From assembly GCA_011050085.1 (NCBI GenBank), contig DRGL01000043.1:51674-115673 (forward strand): 64,000 nucleotides of DNA, read 5' to 3'. The DNA is from Pricia antarctica. GTDB taxonomy: Bacteria > Bacteroidota > Bacteroidia > Flavobacteriales > Flavobacteriaceae. Below the pieces are notes generated by a model, which ran no database searches, had not been told where the DNA came from, and saw only the letters and a list, made by a program, of their open reading frames with translations. Within the stretch, counting starts at the first letter, position 1; each line of letters starts with the position of its first letter. The position numbers were made by a program, and so were the translations under genes. Of the stretch, positions 54,261-63,612 are shown piece by piece.

Positions 54261-55310
54261 CTACCTTGATAATTGCTGGTCGAGTATCTGTTCTTTGGCC
54301 ATTCGGTTACGAAGAATATGTACGTACCGCAATCCATCTTTGATACTATAATCCGAATAAGACTTTGATGCCCATTCCAAAGCTTTGTCCAAATCGCCGT
54401 TGATTTCGTTAATGATGGCCATATTGTAGCAGGCCCTTCCGGCAATTTTTAACTTCTTATGATTCAATTCTTTCTCCCAAAGTCTTGCGGCTCCTTCCCA
54501 ATCACTTGTTTGCGCCCTTCGCTGAGCTATCTTAAAGTTGTTCGTTCCCTTGACGAAATAGTTTCTCGTAATACGCTTACGCAACGGTCGAACGTCCAAA
54601 CCGTATGAATACCCAAGATCGGTGCTAATTTGCAGCACGGCCTCCTTTCTTCCGATGACGGCCTCGATGGCTTTAACGGGGTTAATACCTTGACCAACCG
54701 ATACAATTTGATTGTTGGTCATAAACTCATCCAATACAATTTTATTTTTCGAATCGTAGATGCGCCATCCCTTTTTGAGAAAGGTGGTTAGGCTAACTTT
54801 GTGGCCTGGAAGCGATATCTCGATACCCAGTTGATTGGGAACGGGCACCATGGTAACCTGATAATCCACCTTGGTATCCGTATCGTAAAATTCTAAGGAA
54901 AATAGAATATCCACATTAAACTCTTCACAAATTTGGGATACGGCATCCCACTTCAGGGCAGCAGGAAATATGCCAAGTCCCTTTTGTTGAACGTTTATAC
55001 TGTCAATTATTTGTACAGATTCAAAGCGTTCATTTTGTGATAGCTCATCGTGTAAACCCATAACTGCCGATGCTGCACCTTCCTTGTCCAAGTTGCGGCC
55101 CTCTAGGGATAGTATTTTGTCGACTTGATCAAGCGTTCTATTAGCTTCCGAAGGCAGGCTGCGATTGATAATGCCGATTTTTGTAGCTTTTGCGGGGATT
55201 GAGATGCGTGCCGGCTCTACCGCATTCATAGTTAACCGATTCGTTGAGCTACAAGATATAAATACAACCAACGCGCCTACAACACCCATTATTTGGATAA
55301 CATATTTCAT
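54261..55310 (-). CDS. DUF6340 family lipoprotein
   Basis: A 349-residue lipoprotein. The signal peptide ends FISC with Cys20, followed by SSTN. The body has AKATKIGIINRSLPSEANRT, the LFSLEFYDTDTKVDYQVTM strand region, and a C-terminal TPR-like part (ARACYNMAIINEINGDLDKALEWASKSY). I recognise the family as DUF6340, which is common in Bacteroidota and has no known role. Regulation is unclear; it is divergent from the beta-propeller gene at 55458 with 147 bases between. Confidence 0.8.
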   Translation of the reverse strand: MKYVIQIMGVVGALVVFISCSSTNRLTMNAVEPARISIPAKATKIGIINRSLPSEANRTLDQVDKILSLEGRNLDKEGAASAVMGLHDELSQNERFESVQIIDSINVQQKGLGIFPAALKWDAVSQICEEFNVDILFSLEFYDTDTKVDYQVTMVPVPNQLGIEISLPGHKVSLTTFLKKGWRIYDSKNKIVLDEFMTNNQIVSVGQGINPVKAIEAVIGRKEAVLQISTDLGYSYGLDVRPLRKRITRNYFVKGTNNFKIAQRRAQTSDWEGAARLWEKELNHKKLKIAGRACYNMAIINEINGDLDKALEWASKSYSDYSIKDGLRYVHILRNRMAKEQILDQQLSR

Positions 55311-55457
55311 AAAAACGGATTATTTACAGGTATAAAATAGTATCAATATTGCCAACACCTTTGTATGAAACTGATACTATGGTATTTATATTGTTCATCT
55401 AGCCTGAAATAATATGGTTGAATTTTAAGTATCTTCATAGCCTAAGTTTCTTGGCGT

Positions 55458-56384
55458 ATGAAAACAATATTTGGATTGTTATGTTTAGTAATGATGAGCG
55501 GTAGCTTGCCTGCACAAGAAAATAATTTGAGGTCCTCGCTAGAGATTTTTGATATCACCACGAATAATCGAAAGGTGATTATGGTGGAAGATGCCCATTT
55601 CGAAGCCCCTAACTGGACCACAGACGGCAAAAACTTTATAATCAATCAGCAAGGAAAGCTATACAAGATTTCAATGGATGGAAAAAGAAAGGAGAACATC
55701 CCAATAGAAAATCTTGGAAAAATGAACAACGATCACGGAATTTCTTTTGATGGTAAAACCTTAGCCGTTAGTAATAATGATGCCATTGAAGGTACCACAT
55801 CGAATGGGTCACGTATTTACACAACGTCAATATTAGGTGGAAAACCTAAATTGATTACACCACAATATGTTTCATACTGGCATGGGTGGTCGCCTGATGG
55901 TAAATATCTTGTTTACACTGCCGAACGTAACGATAACTTTGACATTTATCGCATACCTTCGAAAGGTGGCAAAGAAAAACGGTTAACAAATTCACCGGCA
56001 CTGGATGATGGCCCAGAATATTCACCGGACGGAAAGTATATCTATTATAACACGGTGGAAACGGGAAGTATGGAAATCTGGCGAATGCTGGCCAATGGAA
56101 AGCAAAAGGAACAGTTGACCGATGATACGTATTCAAACTGGTTCGCTCACCCTTCTCCAGACGGTAAACATTTTGTTTTCATTTCTTATTTGGAAGATCA
56201 AGGAAAGAACCATCCGGCCATGAAAGAAGTGGCGCTGCGTTTATATACATTTGAAGATGGAAGTATTCGAACCTTATGTACATTTACAGGCGGCCAAGGC
56301 ACTATAAATGTGCCCTCATGGTCACAAGATAGCAGACATTTTGCATTTGTCTCTTATCAAGCCATTGGTAATAGTCCAAAATAG
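55458..56384 (+). CDS. Exported TolB/DPP-type beta-propeller protein
   Basis: 308 residues with a signal peptide (KTIFGLLCLVMMSGSLPAQ). It holds repeated WD40-like/TolB propeller blades: NWTTDGKNFIINQQGKLYKI, WHGWSPDGKYLVYTAERND, PEYSPDGKYIYYNTVETG, AHPSPDGKHFVFISYLEDQ and PSWSQDSRHFAFVSY. The blades carry the xPDGK signature of the PD40 family. No peptidase domain follows, so it is a stand-alone propeller in the periplasm, perhaps a scaffold or ligand binder. The VOC gene starts about 60 bases downstream on the same strand. Confidence 0.87.
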   Translation: MKTIFGLLCLVMMSGSLPAQENNLRSSLEIFDITTNNRKVIMVEDAHFEAPNWTTDGKNFIINQQGKLYKISMDGKRKENIPIENLGKMNNDHGISFDGKTLAVSNNDAIEGTTSNGSRIYTTSILGGKPKLITPQYVSYWHGWSPDGKYLVYTAERNDNFDIYRIPSKGGKEKRLTNSPALDDGPEYSPDGKYIYYNTVETGSMEIWRMLANGKQKEQLTDDTYSNWFAHPSPDGKHFVFISYLEDQGKNHPAMKEVALRLYTFEDGSIRTLCTFTGGQGTINVPSWSQDSRHFAFVSYQAIGNSPK

Positions 56385-56445
56385 AGAAGTCCCAGAAACT
56401 GATTAATACTAAATCTAAATTCAATAATCTAAAAATTTTCAAGAA

Positions 56446-56901
56446 ATGAGAAAGTATGTTAAAACAATGCTACTACTAACTGTTTTGATCACCAGTTTAT
56501 CAACCTATGCCCAATCTTTCGATTTTGATTATGACCATTTGTCGATTGTTGTAGAAGATGTAGACAAAAGTGCCGAATTTTATGCAAATGTCCTAAACTT
56601 GGAAGAGACTCCCCATCCCGATAAAACGCCTGGGTTCCGTTGGTTTGTAATCAATGATAAAACGCAAATACATTTAATTCAAAAGGAATTTGCGCCCTTC
56701 GAAAAAAACAAGTCGATGCATTTGGCATTGGCAACGCAGGATTTAGATGGGGTAATTGAACATTTAAAATCTAAAAACATAATCTTCGACGACTGGTCCG
56801 GTAAAAAAAATACGATAAAACATCGTTCGGATGGTGTTGATCAAATCTACATTCAAGACCCTGATGGATATTGGATAGAAATTAATACAGCGGTACATTA
56901 A
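56446..56901 (+). CDS. VOC-fold (glyoxalase/dioxygenase superfamily) protein with signal peptide
   Basis: 151 residues. The N-terminus KYVKTMLLLTVLITSLSTYA is a signal peptide ending about AQ-SF, so the domain is predicted to be periplasmic. The mature part is one VOC module pair: FDYDHLSIVVEDVDKSAEFY with a metal-type His, then MHLALATQDLDGVIEHL and IYIQDPDGYWIEINTAVH with the terminal Glu. The reaction is unknown. Most VOC proteins are cytoplasmic, which makes the export signal unusual. Confidence 0.87.
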   Translation: MRKYVKTMLLLTVLITSLSTYAQSFDFDYDHLSIVVEDVDKSAEFYANVLNLEETPHPDKTPGFRWFVINDKTQIHLIQKEFAPFEKNKSMHLALATQDLDGVIEHLKSKNIIFDDWSGKKNTIKHRSDGVDQIYIQDPDGYWIEINTAVH

Positions 56902-57036
56902 TAAATAGTGTTACACATAGTAATATATGTCTAAACGTACTAATTTAGAGACCAAGATAATCGATTGAACACTATTAAATCTCATACTTAGAATTTACTA
57001 TATTCAAAAAATTCGCTCAGTTAAAAAAGTTTAAAA

Positions 57037-58035
57037 ATGAAAAGTCCTGTACAGAATATTTTTAAGTTAGGCTTCCCCTGGCAGACCGAAGATCCGTTTC
57101 TGTTCTGCGTTTATCATTTTGACCAGTTTCCCAAGGGAAATGAAGATATGGGACCGGCCGCTTCCCTTGAAGGAAGAAATCTCGGGAATGACTTTATCGT
57201 AAAAGATGGATGGCGCATGTATCACGGCCAAACTATTCCAGGATTTCCCGCACATCCACACTTAGGCTTCGAGACCGTAACCATCGTTAACAAAGGTTTT
57301 TGCGACCATTCAGACTCTTTAGGTGCTGCAGGTCGTTTTGGTGAAGGTGATGTGCAATGGATGACTGCGGGCCGCGGGGTACAACATTCAGAAATGTTTC
57401 CCTTGTTGGATACAAAGAAAGAGAATACCTTGGAACTCTTCCAAATCTGGCTTAATCTTCCGAAAAAAAATAAATTTGCTGACCCTCATTTTAAAATGCT
57501 CTGGCATGAGGACATTCCCATAGTCGAAACCGAAAATACTAGGGTCAAAATTATAGCGGGGAATTTTAAAGAAAGCAAAGCTCCAGCCTCAGCTCCGGAT
57601 TCATGGGCGGCAGAGGTAGAAAATGATGTAGCTATATGGAACATCCATATCGATGCTAACAGTACCTTTACCTTACCAAAGGCGGATTCAGCGGTCAGTC
57701 GAACACTTTATTTTTATGAAGGGGATAGTATCAATATCAGTGAAAATGAAATTTTTCCGAACCATGGCATCGTAGTAGATGCTCGTGAGGAAGTTGGAAT
57801 TCGGGCCGGCTCGAAAAGTGCCCATCTTTTAATGTTGCAAGGTAATCCTATCGATGAACCCGTTACCCAACGTGGGCCGTTCGTAACGAATACCGAAACA
57901 GAAATTCAAAACGCCATGCGGGAATATCGGCTGACCCAATTCGGCGGATGGCCTTGGCCACATCATGATAATGTACATGAAAAAGAAAAAGGAAGGTTTG
58001 CAAAATATCCAGATGGGAAGCTGATCGAAAAGTAA
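57037..58035 (+). CDS. Pirin family protein
   Basis: A 332-residue bicupin. The first cupin carries the pirin metal residues in GFPAHPHLGFETVTIV and GRGVQHSEMFP; the second cupin (about residues 200-290) ends SAHLLMLQGNPIDEP. It is longer than the typical 230-290 residues and close to the pirin-like group seen in Bacteroidota. Pirins may act as quercetinase-like dioxygenases or redox-sensitive regulators; the role here is not determined. The membrane protein gene begins at the base after its stop, so the two are coupled. Confidence 0.88.
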   Translation: MKSPVQNIFKLGFPWQTEDPFLFCVYHFDQFPKGNEDMGPAASLEGRNLGNDFIVKDGWRMYHGQTIPGFPAHPHLGFETVTIVNKGFCDHSDSLGAAGRFGEGDVQWMTAGRGVQHSEMFPLLDTKKENTLELFQIWLNLPKKNKFADPHFKMLWHEDIPIVETENTRVKIIAGNFKESKAPASAPDSWAAEVENDVAIWNIHIDANSTFTLPKADSAVSRTLYFYEGDSINISENEIFPNHGIVVDAREEVGIRAGSKSAHLLMLQGNPIDEPVTQRGPFVTNTETEIQNAMREYRLTQFGGWPWPHHDNVHEKEKGRFAKYPDGKLIEK

Positions 58036-58449
58036 ATGGAGGTTGAAAAGTTACGCTTACTTTTTGATTTTGGTCTTGCCATACTTATTTGGATGGTGCA
58101 GCGCATTGTCTACCCAAGCTTTCTTTACTATTCCAAAACTGAATTAGTACATTGGCATCATAGATACAGTGTACGTATCGCTTGCATCGTAATCCCGCTA
58201 ATGCTCGGTCAATTGATCATTACTGGCTGGCAAGTATACAAGCTGCCATCTTTATATACTGTGGCTAGCTTTTCGGCAGTACTTTTTTTATGGGGATTTA
58301 CATTTTCCCATTTTGCTCCTTTACATGGTAAAATCTCAGCTAAGAAACATACCAATGTAACGTTGCAAAATTTAGTGATGAGAAACTGGGTGCGTACCGC
58401 GATATGGTCACTATTATGTATGTATACTCTAATAGAATCTGGACTGTAA
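58036..58449 (+). CDS. Small conserved membrane protein, four helices
   Basis: 137 residues with about four hydrophobic segments (LLFDFGLAILIWMVQRIVY, IACIVIPLMLGQLIITGWQV, VASFSAVLFLWGFTFSHF and AIWSLLCMYTLIESGL). No catalytic motif is recognised. The ATG directly follows the pirin stop codon, so translation is probably coupled and the two may act in one process. After the stop, the arms CCAATTTC and GAAATTGG (58450-58457 and 58486-58493) could form a weak stem shared with convergent murA. Confidence 0.75.
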   Translation: MEVEKLRLLFDFGLAILIWMVQRIVYPSFLYYSKTELVHWHHRYSVRIACIVIPLMLGQLIITGWQVYKLPSLYTVASFSAVLFLWGFTFSHFAPLHGKISAKKHTNVTLQNLVMRNWVRTAIWSLLCMYTLIESGL

Positions 58450-58496
58450 CCAATTTCAAAAAAAGGTAGCAGGGTAATCCTAAACGAAATTGGATA

Positions 58497-59804
58497 TTAT
58501 ACCCGAGTTATCTTCGCCCCGATAGCGCGGAGCCGGGTGTCGATATCTTGATAGCCACGGTCAATTTGCTCAATGTTATGAATCGTTGAAGTGCCCTTTG
58601 CAGAAAGTGCAGCAATCAACAACGAAATTCCTGCGCGAATATCCGGAGAGGTCATAGTGGTTGATTTTAATGTAGATTTAAAATCATGTCCTATTACAAC
58701 TGCACGGTGCGGGTCACAAAGAATAATTTTTGCACCCATATCAATCAGCTTATCCACAAAGAATAACCGGCTTTCGAACATTTTTTGGTGTATGAGCACT
58801 TCGCCTTTAGCCTGAGTGGCCATTACCAATATAATACTTAATAAATCTGGGGTAAGACCCGGCCATGGCGCATCGGAAATGGTCAATATAGAGCCGTCGA
58901 TGTATTTTTGGATCTTATAACCATCGGTATGGCTCGGAATGAAAATATCTTCACCTTTACGCTCTAGTTGAATCCCCAGTTTTTGAAAAACATTAGGAAT
59001 TTGTCCCAAATCGTCCCAGCTTACATTTTTGATGGTCAGTTCGCTTTTAGTCATGGCGGCAAGTCCGATCCAGCTACCAATTTCAATCATATCGGGCAGC
59101 ATCGTATGTTCGGTTCCTCCCATCTCACTAACACCCTCAATGGTCAACATATTAGAACCTACGCCTGAAATTTTAGCGCCCATTCGGTTGAGCATCTTAC
59201 ATAATTGTTGCAAGTAAGGCTCGCAAGCGGCGTTGTATATGGTTGTCGTTCCTTCCGCCATTACAGCGGCCATCACGATATTTGCAGTTCCGGTAACTGA
59301 AGCCTCATCGAGCAACATGTAAGTGCCCTTCAATTTTTTGGCCTCGACACCATAAAAGTGCTCTTCCTTGTTATATCTGAATTTTGCACCAAGATTGATG
59401 AAACCCTCAAAATGGGTATCCAATCTGCGTCGCCCTATTTTGTCACCTCCCGGCTTGGGAATATAGCCTTGTCCGAACCGAGCCAATAAAGGCCCCACTA
59501 GCATTATTGAACCCCGAAGCTCGCGTCCGTCTTGCTTAAATTCGGCAGATTGTAAATAGTCAAGATTGACGTCATCGGCCTTGAAGGTATACGTGCCTTT
59601 ACTCTTCTTTTCTACTTTTACCCCCAAATCTCCCAAAATGGATATCAATTTATTTACGTCGACAATATCGGGTATGTTATTGATAGTGACCTCTTCGGCC
59701 GTTAGTAATACGGCGCAGAGGATTTGTAAGGCTTCATTTTTTGCCCCCTGAGGCGTAATTTCTCCTGAGAGTGGGTAGCCGCCCTCTATTTTAAAAGTGC
59801 CCAT
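58497..59804 (-). CDS. murA: UDP-N-acetylglucosamine 1-carboxyvinyltransferase (MurA) with Asp at the active-site Cys position
   Basis: A 435-residue EPSP-synthase-fold enzyme making the first committed step of peptidoglycan synthesis. The N-terminus GGYPLSGEITPQGAKNEALQ has the conserved Lys-Asn pair; RGSIMLVGPLLARFGQGYIP leads into PGGDKIGRRRLDTH. In E. coli this loop is PGGCAIGARP, so the catalytic Cys115 is replaced by Asp121. That exchange is known to preserve activity and to abolish covalent inhibition by fosfomycin in other bacteria. It is downstream of the DUF4290 gene, 32 bases apart on the minus strand. Confidence 0.95.
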   Translation of the reverse strand: MGTFKIEGGYPLSGEITPQGAKNEALQILCAVLLTAEEVTINNIPDIVDVNKLISILGDLGVKVEKKSKGTYTFKADDVNLDYLQSAEFKQDGRELRGSIMLVGPLLARFGQGYIPKPGGDKIGRRRLDTHFEGFINLGAKFRYNKEEHFYGVEAKKLKGTYMLLDEASVTGTANIVMAAVMAEGTTTIYNAACEPYLQQLCKMLNRMGAKISGVGSNMLTIEGVSEMGGTEHTMLPDMIEIGSWIGLAAMTKSELTIKNVSWDDLGQIPNVFQKLGIQLERKGEDIFIPSHTDGYKIQKYIDGSILTISDAPWPGLTPDLLSIILVMATQAKGEVLIHQKMFESRLFFVDKLIDMGAKIILCDPHRAVVIGHDFKSTLKSTTMTSPDIRAGISLLIAALSAKGTSTIHNIEQIDRGYQDIDTRLRAIGAKITRV

Positions 59805-59836
59805 GATAGCTAGTGATTGTAGGTGGTTATCTCTAG

Positions 59837-60499
59837 TTAATAACGCTTTTTACCGCGATTATTGTTATTGCTACGTGTATTTTTCTTCCCATTATTACTT
59901 CGGGAAGATTTCGTGGGCGTTCTCTTATTTAAAAACTGTCCACTATCCGTCAAGGTTTCATCTTCTGAAGCAAGGTCAATCTGACCATCGCTCAACTCAT
60001 AGAGATGTTTGAAAATAGCAGTGTCGTCGACCATATCTTTGTTCCAGTTCAGGTAACATTTTTTCATATGGTTGGCGATAGCATATTCAAGTCCTTCGCG
60101 TTTGTCCCCTTTTTCCCAGCTTACCGCCACATCGATCATTCGTTTAATGTTGTTACCATAAAAACGATACTTAGGATGGTTCTGCGGATATTCCAGTGCT
60201 TCAGGTCGTTGCTGCAAAACTTCTTTGCTGGTGATGGGGAAAGGTGATTTCACGTCCAATTTAAAATCGGACATTATGAACAATTGATCCCAAATTTTAT
60301 GCTGAAAATCGGGTACGTCGCGCAAATGCGGCTGTAAATTTCCCATTACGGCTACTATGGATTGTGCGACTCGGTTTCTTTCTTCGTCGTCTTCGATGGA
60401 CACGGCATGATCGACCATTTTTTGAAAATGTCGACCATATTCGGGAATAATTAGATGTGACCGCTCGGTATTGTACTCAAGATTTTCTACTAAATTCAA
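59837..60499 (-). CDS. DUF4290 family protein
   Basis: 220 residues from a TTG start (MNLVENLEYNTERSHLIIPE). The first 180 residues are the DUF4290 domain, helical and soluble; YGNNIKRMIDVAVSWEKGDK and AIANHMKKCYLNWNKDMVDD are typical. The last 35 residues are a basic, low-complexity Asn/Arg/Lys tail (KSSRSNNGKKNTRSNNNNRG), likely disordered and possibly nucleic-acid binding. The family is restricted to Bacteroidota and nearly always precedes murA, suggesting a link to cell-wall synthesis; the function is unknown. Confidence 0.88.
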   Translation of the reverse strand: MNLVENLEYNTERSHLIIPEYGRHFQKMVDHAVSIEDDEERNRVAQSIVAVMGNLQPHLRDVPDFQHKIWDQLFIMSDFKLDVKSPFPITSKEVLQQRPEALEYPQNHPKYRFYGNNIKRMIDVAVSWEKGDKREGLEYAIANHMKKCYLNWNKDMVDDTAIFKHLYELSDGQIDLASEDETLTDSGQFLNKRTPTKSSRSNNGKKNTRSNNNNRGKKRY

Positions 60500-60719
60500 A
60501 TTGAAGTGTTTTGCTTAAAAAAATAAGAGAAGTATGGAACTTCAGTTAAGTTCCTTTATAACGCCTGCAAATTAAGAAAATTATGGTGTAAAAGCTATTT
60601 ATTTATCCGGAAACGGATTTGGTTCTATTGCTTAGTGCTGAATATCTTTATAGAAAGAAACATCGAAGGTCGAAATTGATCACATCTATACTCACCTTTG
60701 ATATTCAAAGCCTAGCGTT

Positions 60720-61007
60720 TTATAAAGAGATTACCCCTTCGACCTTTCCCACTTCTTTATACTTTTCTATAACCGCCTGAGCATTTGGAAGATTTACGGT
60801 AATCGATACGCTGGTATACTTACCCTTTTTCGATTTTTTCAATTCAATAACAGCACCCGTATTATTGAAAATTTCGTGAATCTTTGCAACTTTTTCCGGT
60901 TCGCTCTCAACGATAAACTTGTATAGGTAATCACTTGGCCAGCTCGTACTGTCCCTCAGCTGTTCTTCAAGGCGCTTATAGAATTCTTCAGGGTTCTTCG
61001 TATCCAT
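60720..61007 (-). CDS. DUF493 (YbeD-like) family protein
   Basis: A 95-residue ferredoxin-like-fold protein. The sequence KFIVESEPEKVAKIHEIFNN and GKYTSVSITVNLPNAQAVIE matches the DUF493 family, small regulatory proteins related to the lipoate-regulation YbeD. It lies upstream of DUF4290 and murA on the same strand, separated by 220 bases that hold no obvious gene. The precise role in this organism is unknown. Confidence 0.88.
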   Translation of the reverse strand: MDTKNPEEFYKRLEEQLRDSTSWPSDYLYKFIVESEPEKVAKIHEIFNNTGAVIELKKSKKGKYTSVSITVNLPNAQAVIEKYKEVGKVEGVISL

Positions 61008-61150
61008 TCCTTTTAATTTTAATCAAAGATAATGAACTTGGGCCTGAGTAGTTTCCTATTTTACGTTAGGTGAAGGATTGCTTACTTTTGTAGGGCCTAT
61101 TGTCCACTAATAATCGGTATCGAATACGGTCCCAAATTTAAATTTTCGCA

Positions 61151-61714
61151 TTGAAAACAGAAAAAATAGTCTTGACCGGCGGACCTAGCACCGGAAAAAC
61201 ATCCGTTATTAATGCATTGGAAGATATGGGGCATTTGTGTATCCATGAGCTTGTTCGCCAAATGACGGCAGCAGAAAAGGAAAATGATGGTAACCAGGAT
61301 TTCGTGGCAAACCCTATTCTATCCGTACAAGACCCCGTGGCTTTTAATAACATGCTACTGGAAGGTAGAATTGAACAATATAAATCCATTGCTAAAAAGG
61401 ATGTAGAAGTGGTGTTCTTCGATCGTGGTATTCCTGACGTACATTCGTATATGAACTGTTTCGGGCAGACTTACGACAAGGCCTTTGAACGACCCGCACA
61501 CGATTTTAGGTACGACCGGGTATTTCTTATGCCCCCTTGGCGCGAAATATATACAAACGATGCCGAACGCTTTGAAACCTATGAAGAATCGGAGCGTATT
61601 TTTACAGCATTAAAAAAAACATATCAGAAGTTCGGATATGAAGTTATCTCGATTCCCAAAGCCAGCATTTCTGAAAGAATGGATTTTATCCTAAACATGA
61701 TAAATCCGGTTTAA
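61151..61714 (+). CDS. P-loop ATPase of the AAA_28/NadR-like kinase type
   Basis: 187 residues from a TTG start (MKTEKIVLTGGPSTGKTSVI). The Walker A motif is GGPSTGKTS near the N-terminus, and the acidic VVFFDRGIPDVHSYM strand is Walker B-like with a nucleoside-kinase flavour. The later LMPPWREIYTNDAERFETYE segment is characteristic of the family. Probably a small-molecule kinase or nucleotide-handling ATPase of unknown substrate. Its TAA overlaps the recQ ATG by one base, and the pairing with recQ suggests co-expression. Confidence 0.85.
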   Translation: MKTEKIVLTGGPSTGKTSVINALEDMGHLCIHELVRQMTAAEKENDGNQDFVANPILSVQDPVAFNNMLLEGRIEQYKSIAKKDVEVVFFDRGIPDVHSYMNCFGQTYDKAFERPAHDFRYDRVFLMPPWREIYTNDAERFETYEESERIFTALKKTYQKFGYEVISIPKASISERMDFILNMINPV

Positions 61715-63612
61715 TGCACAAAAATCCCAAAGATGTTTTAGAGCAGTTCTGGGGATTTTCCACCTTTAGGGGTTCCCAGAAAAAGGTTATCGATGCTGTA
61801 TTGAATAAGCAGGATGTGCTTGCCTTAATGCCCACTGGTGGTGGAAAGTCTTTATGTTTTCAAGTACCAGCAATGGCCCAGGATGGTCTGTGCATCGTAG
61901 TCTCTCCATTGATTGCCCTGATACAAGATCAAATCAGTAACCTAAAGCAAAGGGGAATCAAAGCGATGGCGTTGACTGGCGGTATTCCTTTCAACGAACT
62001 TGTCACACTACTGGATAATGGCCTATATGGAGGTTATAAATTTATATACCTTTCTCCCGAACGTCTGCAACAGGAATTGGTTCAGGATAAAATAAGGCAG
62101 ATGAACGTAAACCTCATCGCAATCGACGAGGCGCACTGTATTTCGCAATGGGGCCATGATTTTAGACCTGCGTACCTAGAATGTGCCAAGCTGAGGGAAC
62201 TTCTTCCCGGTACGCCCATTATTGCCCTTACCGCAACGGCAAGTAATGAAGTAGCTGCCGATATTGTGGATAATCTTGAGTTTGTGGAGCCTTTGATTGT
62301 AAAGGACTCCTTTTCCAGACCTAATATAGGATTCAAGGTTACATGGTGTGAAGACAAACACTATAGGTTGAAACAATATCTTACTGCAAACGACCAAAGT
62401 GGAATCGTATATGTGCGCACACGGAAGATGGCGCAAGACCTTGCCCGGTTTCTGAATGCGAACGCTTGTAAGGCAAGCTATTTTCACGGAGGGATTGGCA
62501 AAAAGGAAAAACAGGAGAAATTGAAGCTCTGGTTAAATAATCAAACCCAGGTCATGGTCGCTACCAATGCTTTCGGCATGGGCGTAGACAAGCCGGATGT
62601 TCGTACGGTCATACATTTTCAGATTCCAGACTGCCTGGAGAACTACTACCAAGAGGCTGGAAGAGCTGGAAGGGATGGTAGTCCTGCAATCGCACTACTT
62701 CTTACCAATGATTTTGACGTTGCGCAAATGAAACAACAGTTTCTAGGTGCACTTCCAAATGCTGATTTCCTGAAAAAAATTTACAATAAGCTGAATAATT
62801 ATTTTCAGATATCTTTCGGAGAACTTTCAGATAAAATTTATCAATTTCCGTTTAGGGACTTTGTTGCGGCTTATAGTTTAAATTCTTTTCTTGCCTACAA
62901 CGCACTGCGTGTATTGGACCAATATTCCGTAATTGCACTATCCGAATCCTTTTTTAAAAAGACCGAAATTCAGTTCATCGCATCACAATCTCAAATTTTT
63001 GAGTATTTGGAAAATAATAGTGGTTCAGCGCCTATTATCCAGACTATTCTCAGAACTTACGGCGGTATTTTTGATTTTGAGACCAAGATCGACCCAATAC
63101 TCATTGCCAATAAGTCCGGTGTTTCGGATAGACGCGTATTCGACCTATTGAAGAAATTACAAAAAGATGGCATTATCGAATATACGTCCCAGAAGACAGA
63201 TCTTGAAATTACCTTTTTAGTACCAAGGGACGACGACCGCACTATTAATGTCTTTGCCAAAAAAGTCGAAAAACACAATCAAATTAAAGTCGATAAAGTC
63301 GATCAAATACTCAAGTACATCCATACGGATTCAGTATGTAGAAGCAAACAGATTTTAAATTATTTTGGTGAAGTAAAAACTGAGGATTGTGGAATTTGCG
63401 ATGTTTGTAAGCAAAAACAAGCTTCATATTCCAATGATTACCAATCTATTGCAACGAGCATAGCATCTCTACTGAAGCAAAATAGTTATACATCAAGGGC
63501 ATTAGTTGGATTAGTGAAAGCTGAAGAAACCCAGGTTTTACAAACGATACAGTTTATGCTTGAAGCCGGGCAATTAAAAATCAATACTAAAAATGAATAT
63601 GAAGGCATCTAA
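61714..63612 (+). CDS. recQ: ATP-dependent DNA helicase RecQ
   Basis: A 632-residue superfamily 2 helicase unwinding recombination and repair intermediates. Visible are Walker A MPTGGGKSLCF, the DEAH box IAIDEAHCISQWGHDFRP, LTATAS (motif III) and NYYQEAGRAGRDG (motif VI). The RQC zinc site follows with cysteines in CRSKQILNYF and CGICDVC, then a winged-helix region. No clear HRDC domain is seen. It overlaps the AAA ATPase gene by one base and is itself overlapped by the start of fmt. Confidence 0.95.
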   Translation: MHKNPKDVLEQFWGFSTFRGSQKKVIDAVLNKQDVLALMPTGGGKSLCFQVPAMAQDGLCIVVSPLIALIQDQISNLKQRGIKAMALTGGIPFNELVTLLDNGLYGGYKFIYLSPERLQQELVQDKIRQMNVNLIAIDEAHCISQWGHDFRPAYLECAKLRELLPGTPIIALTATASNEVAADIVDNLEFVEPLIVKDSFSRPNIGFKVTWCEDKHYRLKQYLTANDQSGIVYVRTRKMAQDLARFLNANACKASYFHGGIGKKEKQEKLKLWLNNQTQVMVATNAFGMGVDKPDVRTVIHFQIPDCLENYYQEAGRAGRDGSPAIALLLTNDFDVAQMKQQFLGALPNADFLKKIYNKLNNYFQISFGELSDKIYQFPFRDFVAAYSLNSFLAYNALRVLDQYSVIALSESFFKKTEIQFIASQSQIFEYLENNSGSAPIIQTILRTYGGIFDFETKIDPILIANKSGVSDRRVFDLLKKLQKDGIIEYTSQKTDLEITFLVPRDDDRTINVFAKKVEKHNQIKVDKVDQILKYIHTDSVCRSKQILNYFGEVKTEDCGICDVCKQKQASYSNDYQSIATSIASLLKQNSYTSRALVGLVKAEETQVLQTIQFMLEAGQLKINTKNEYEGI

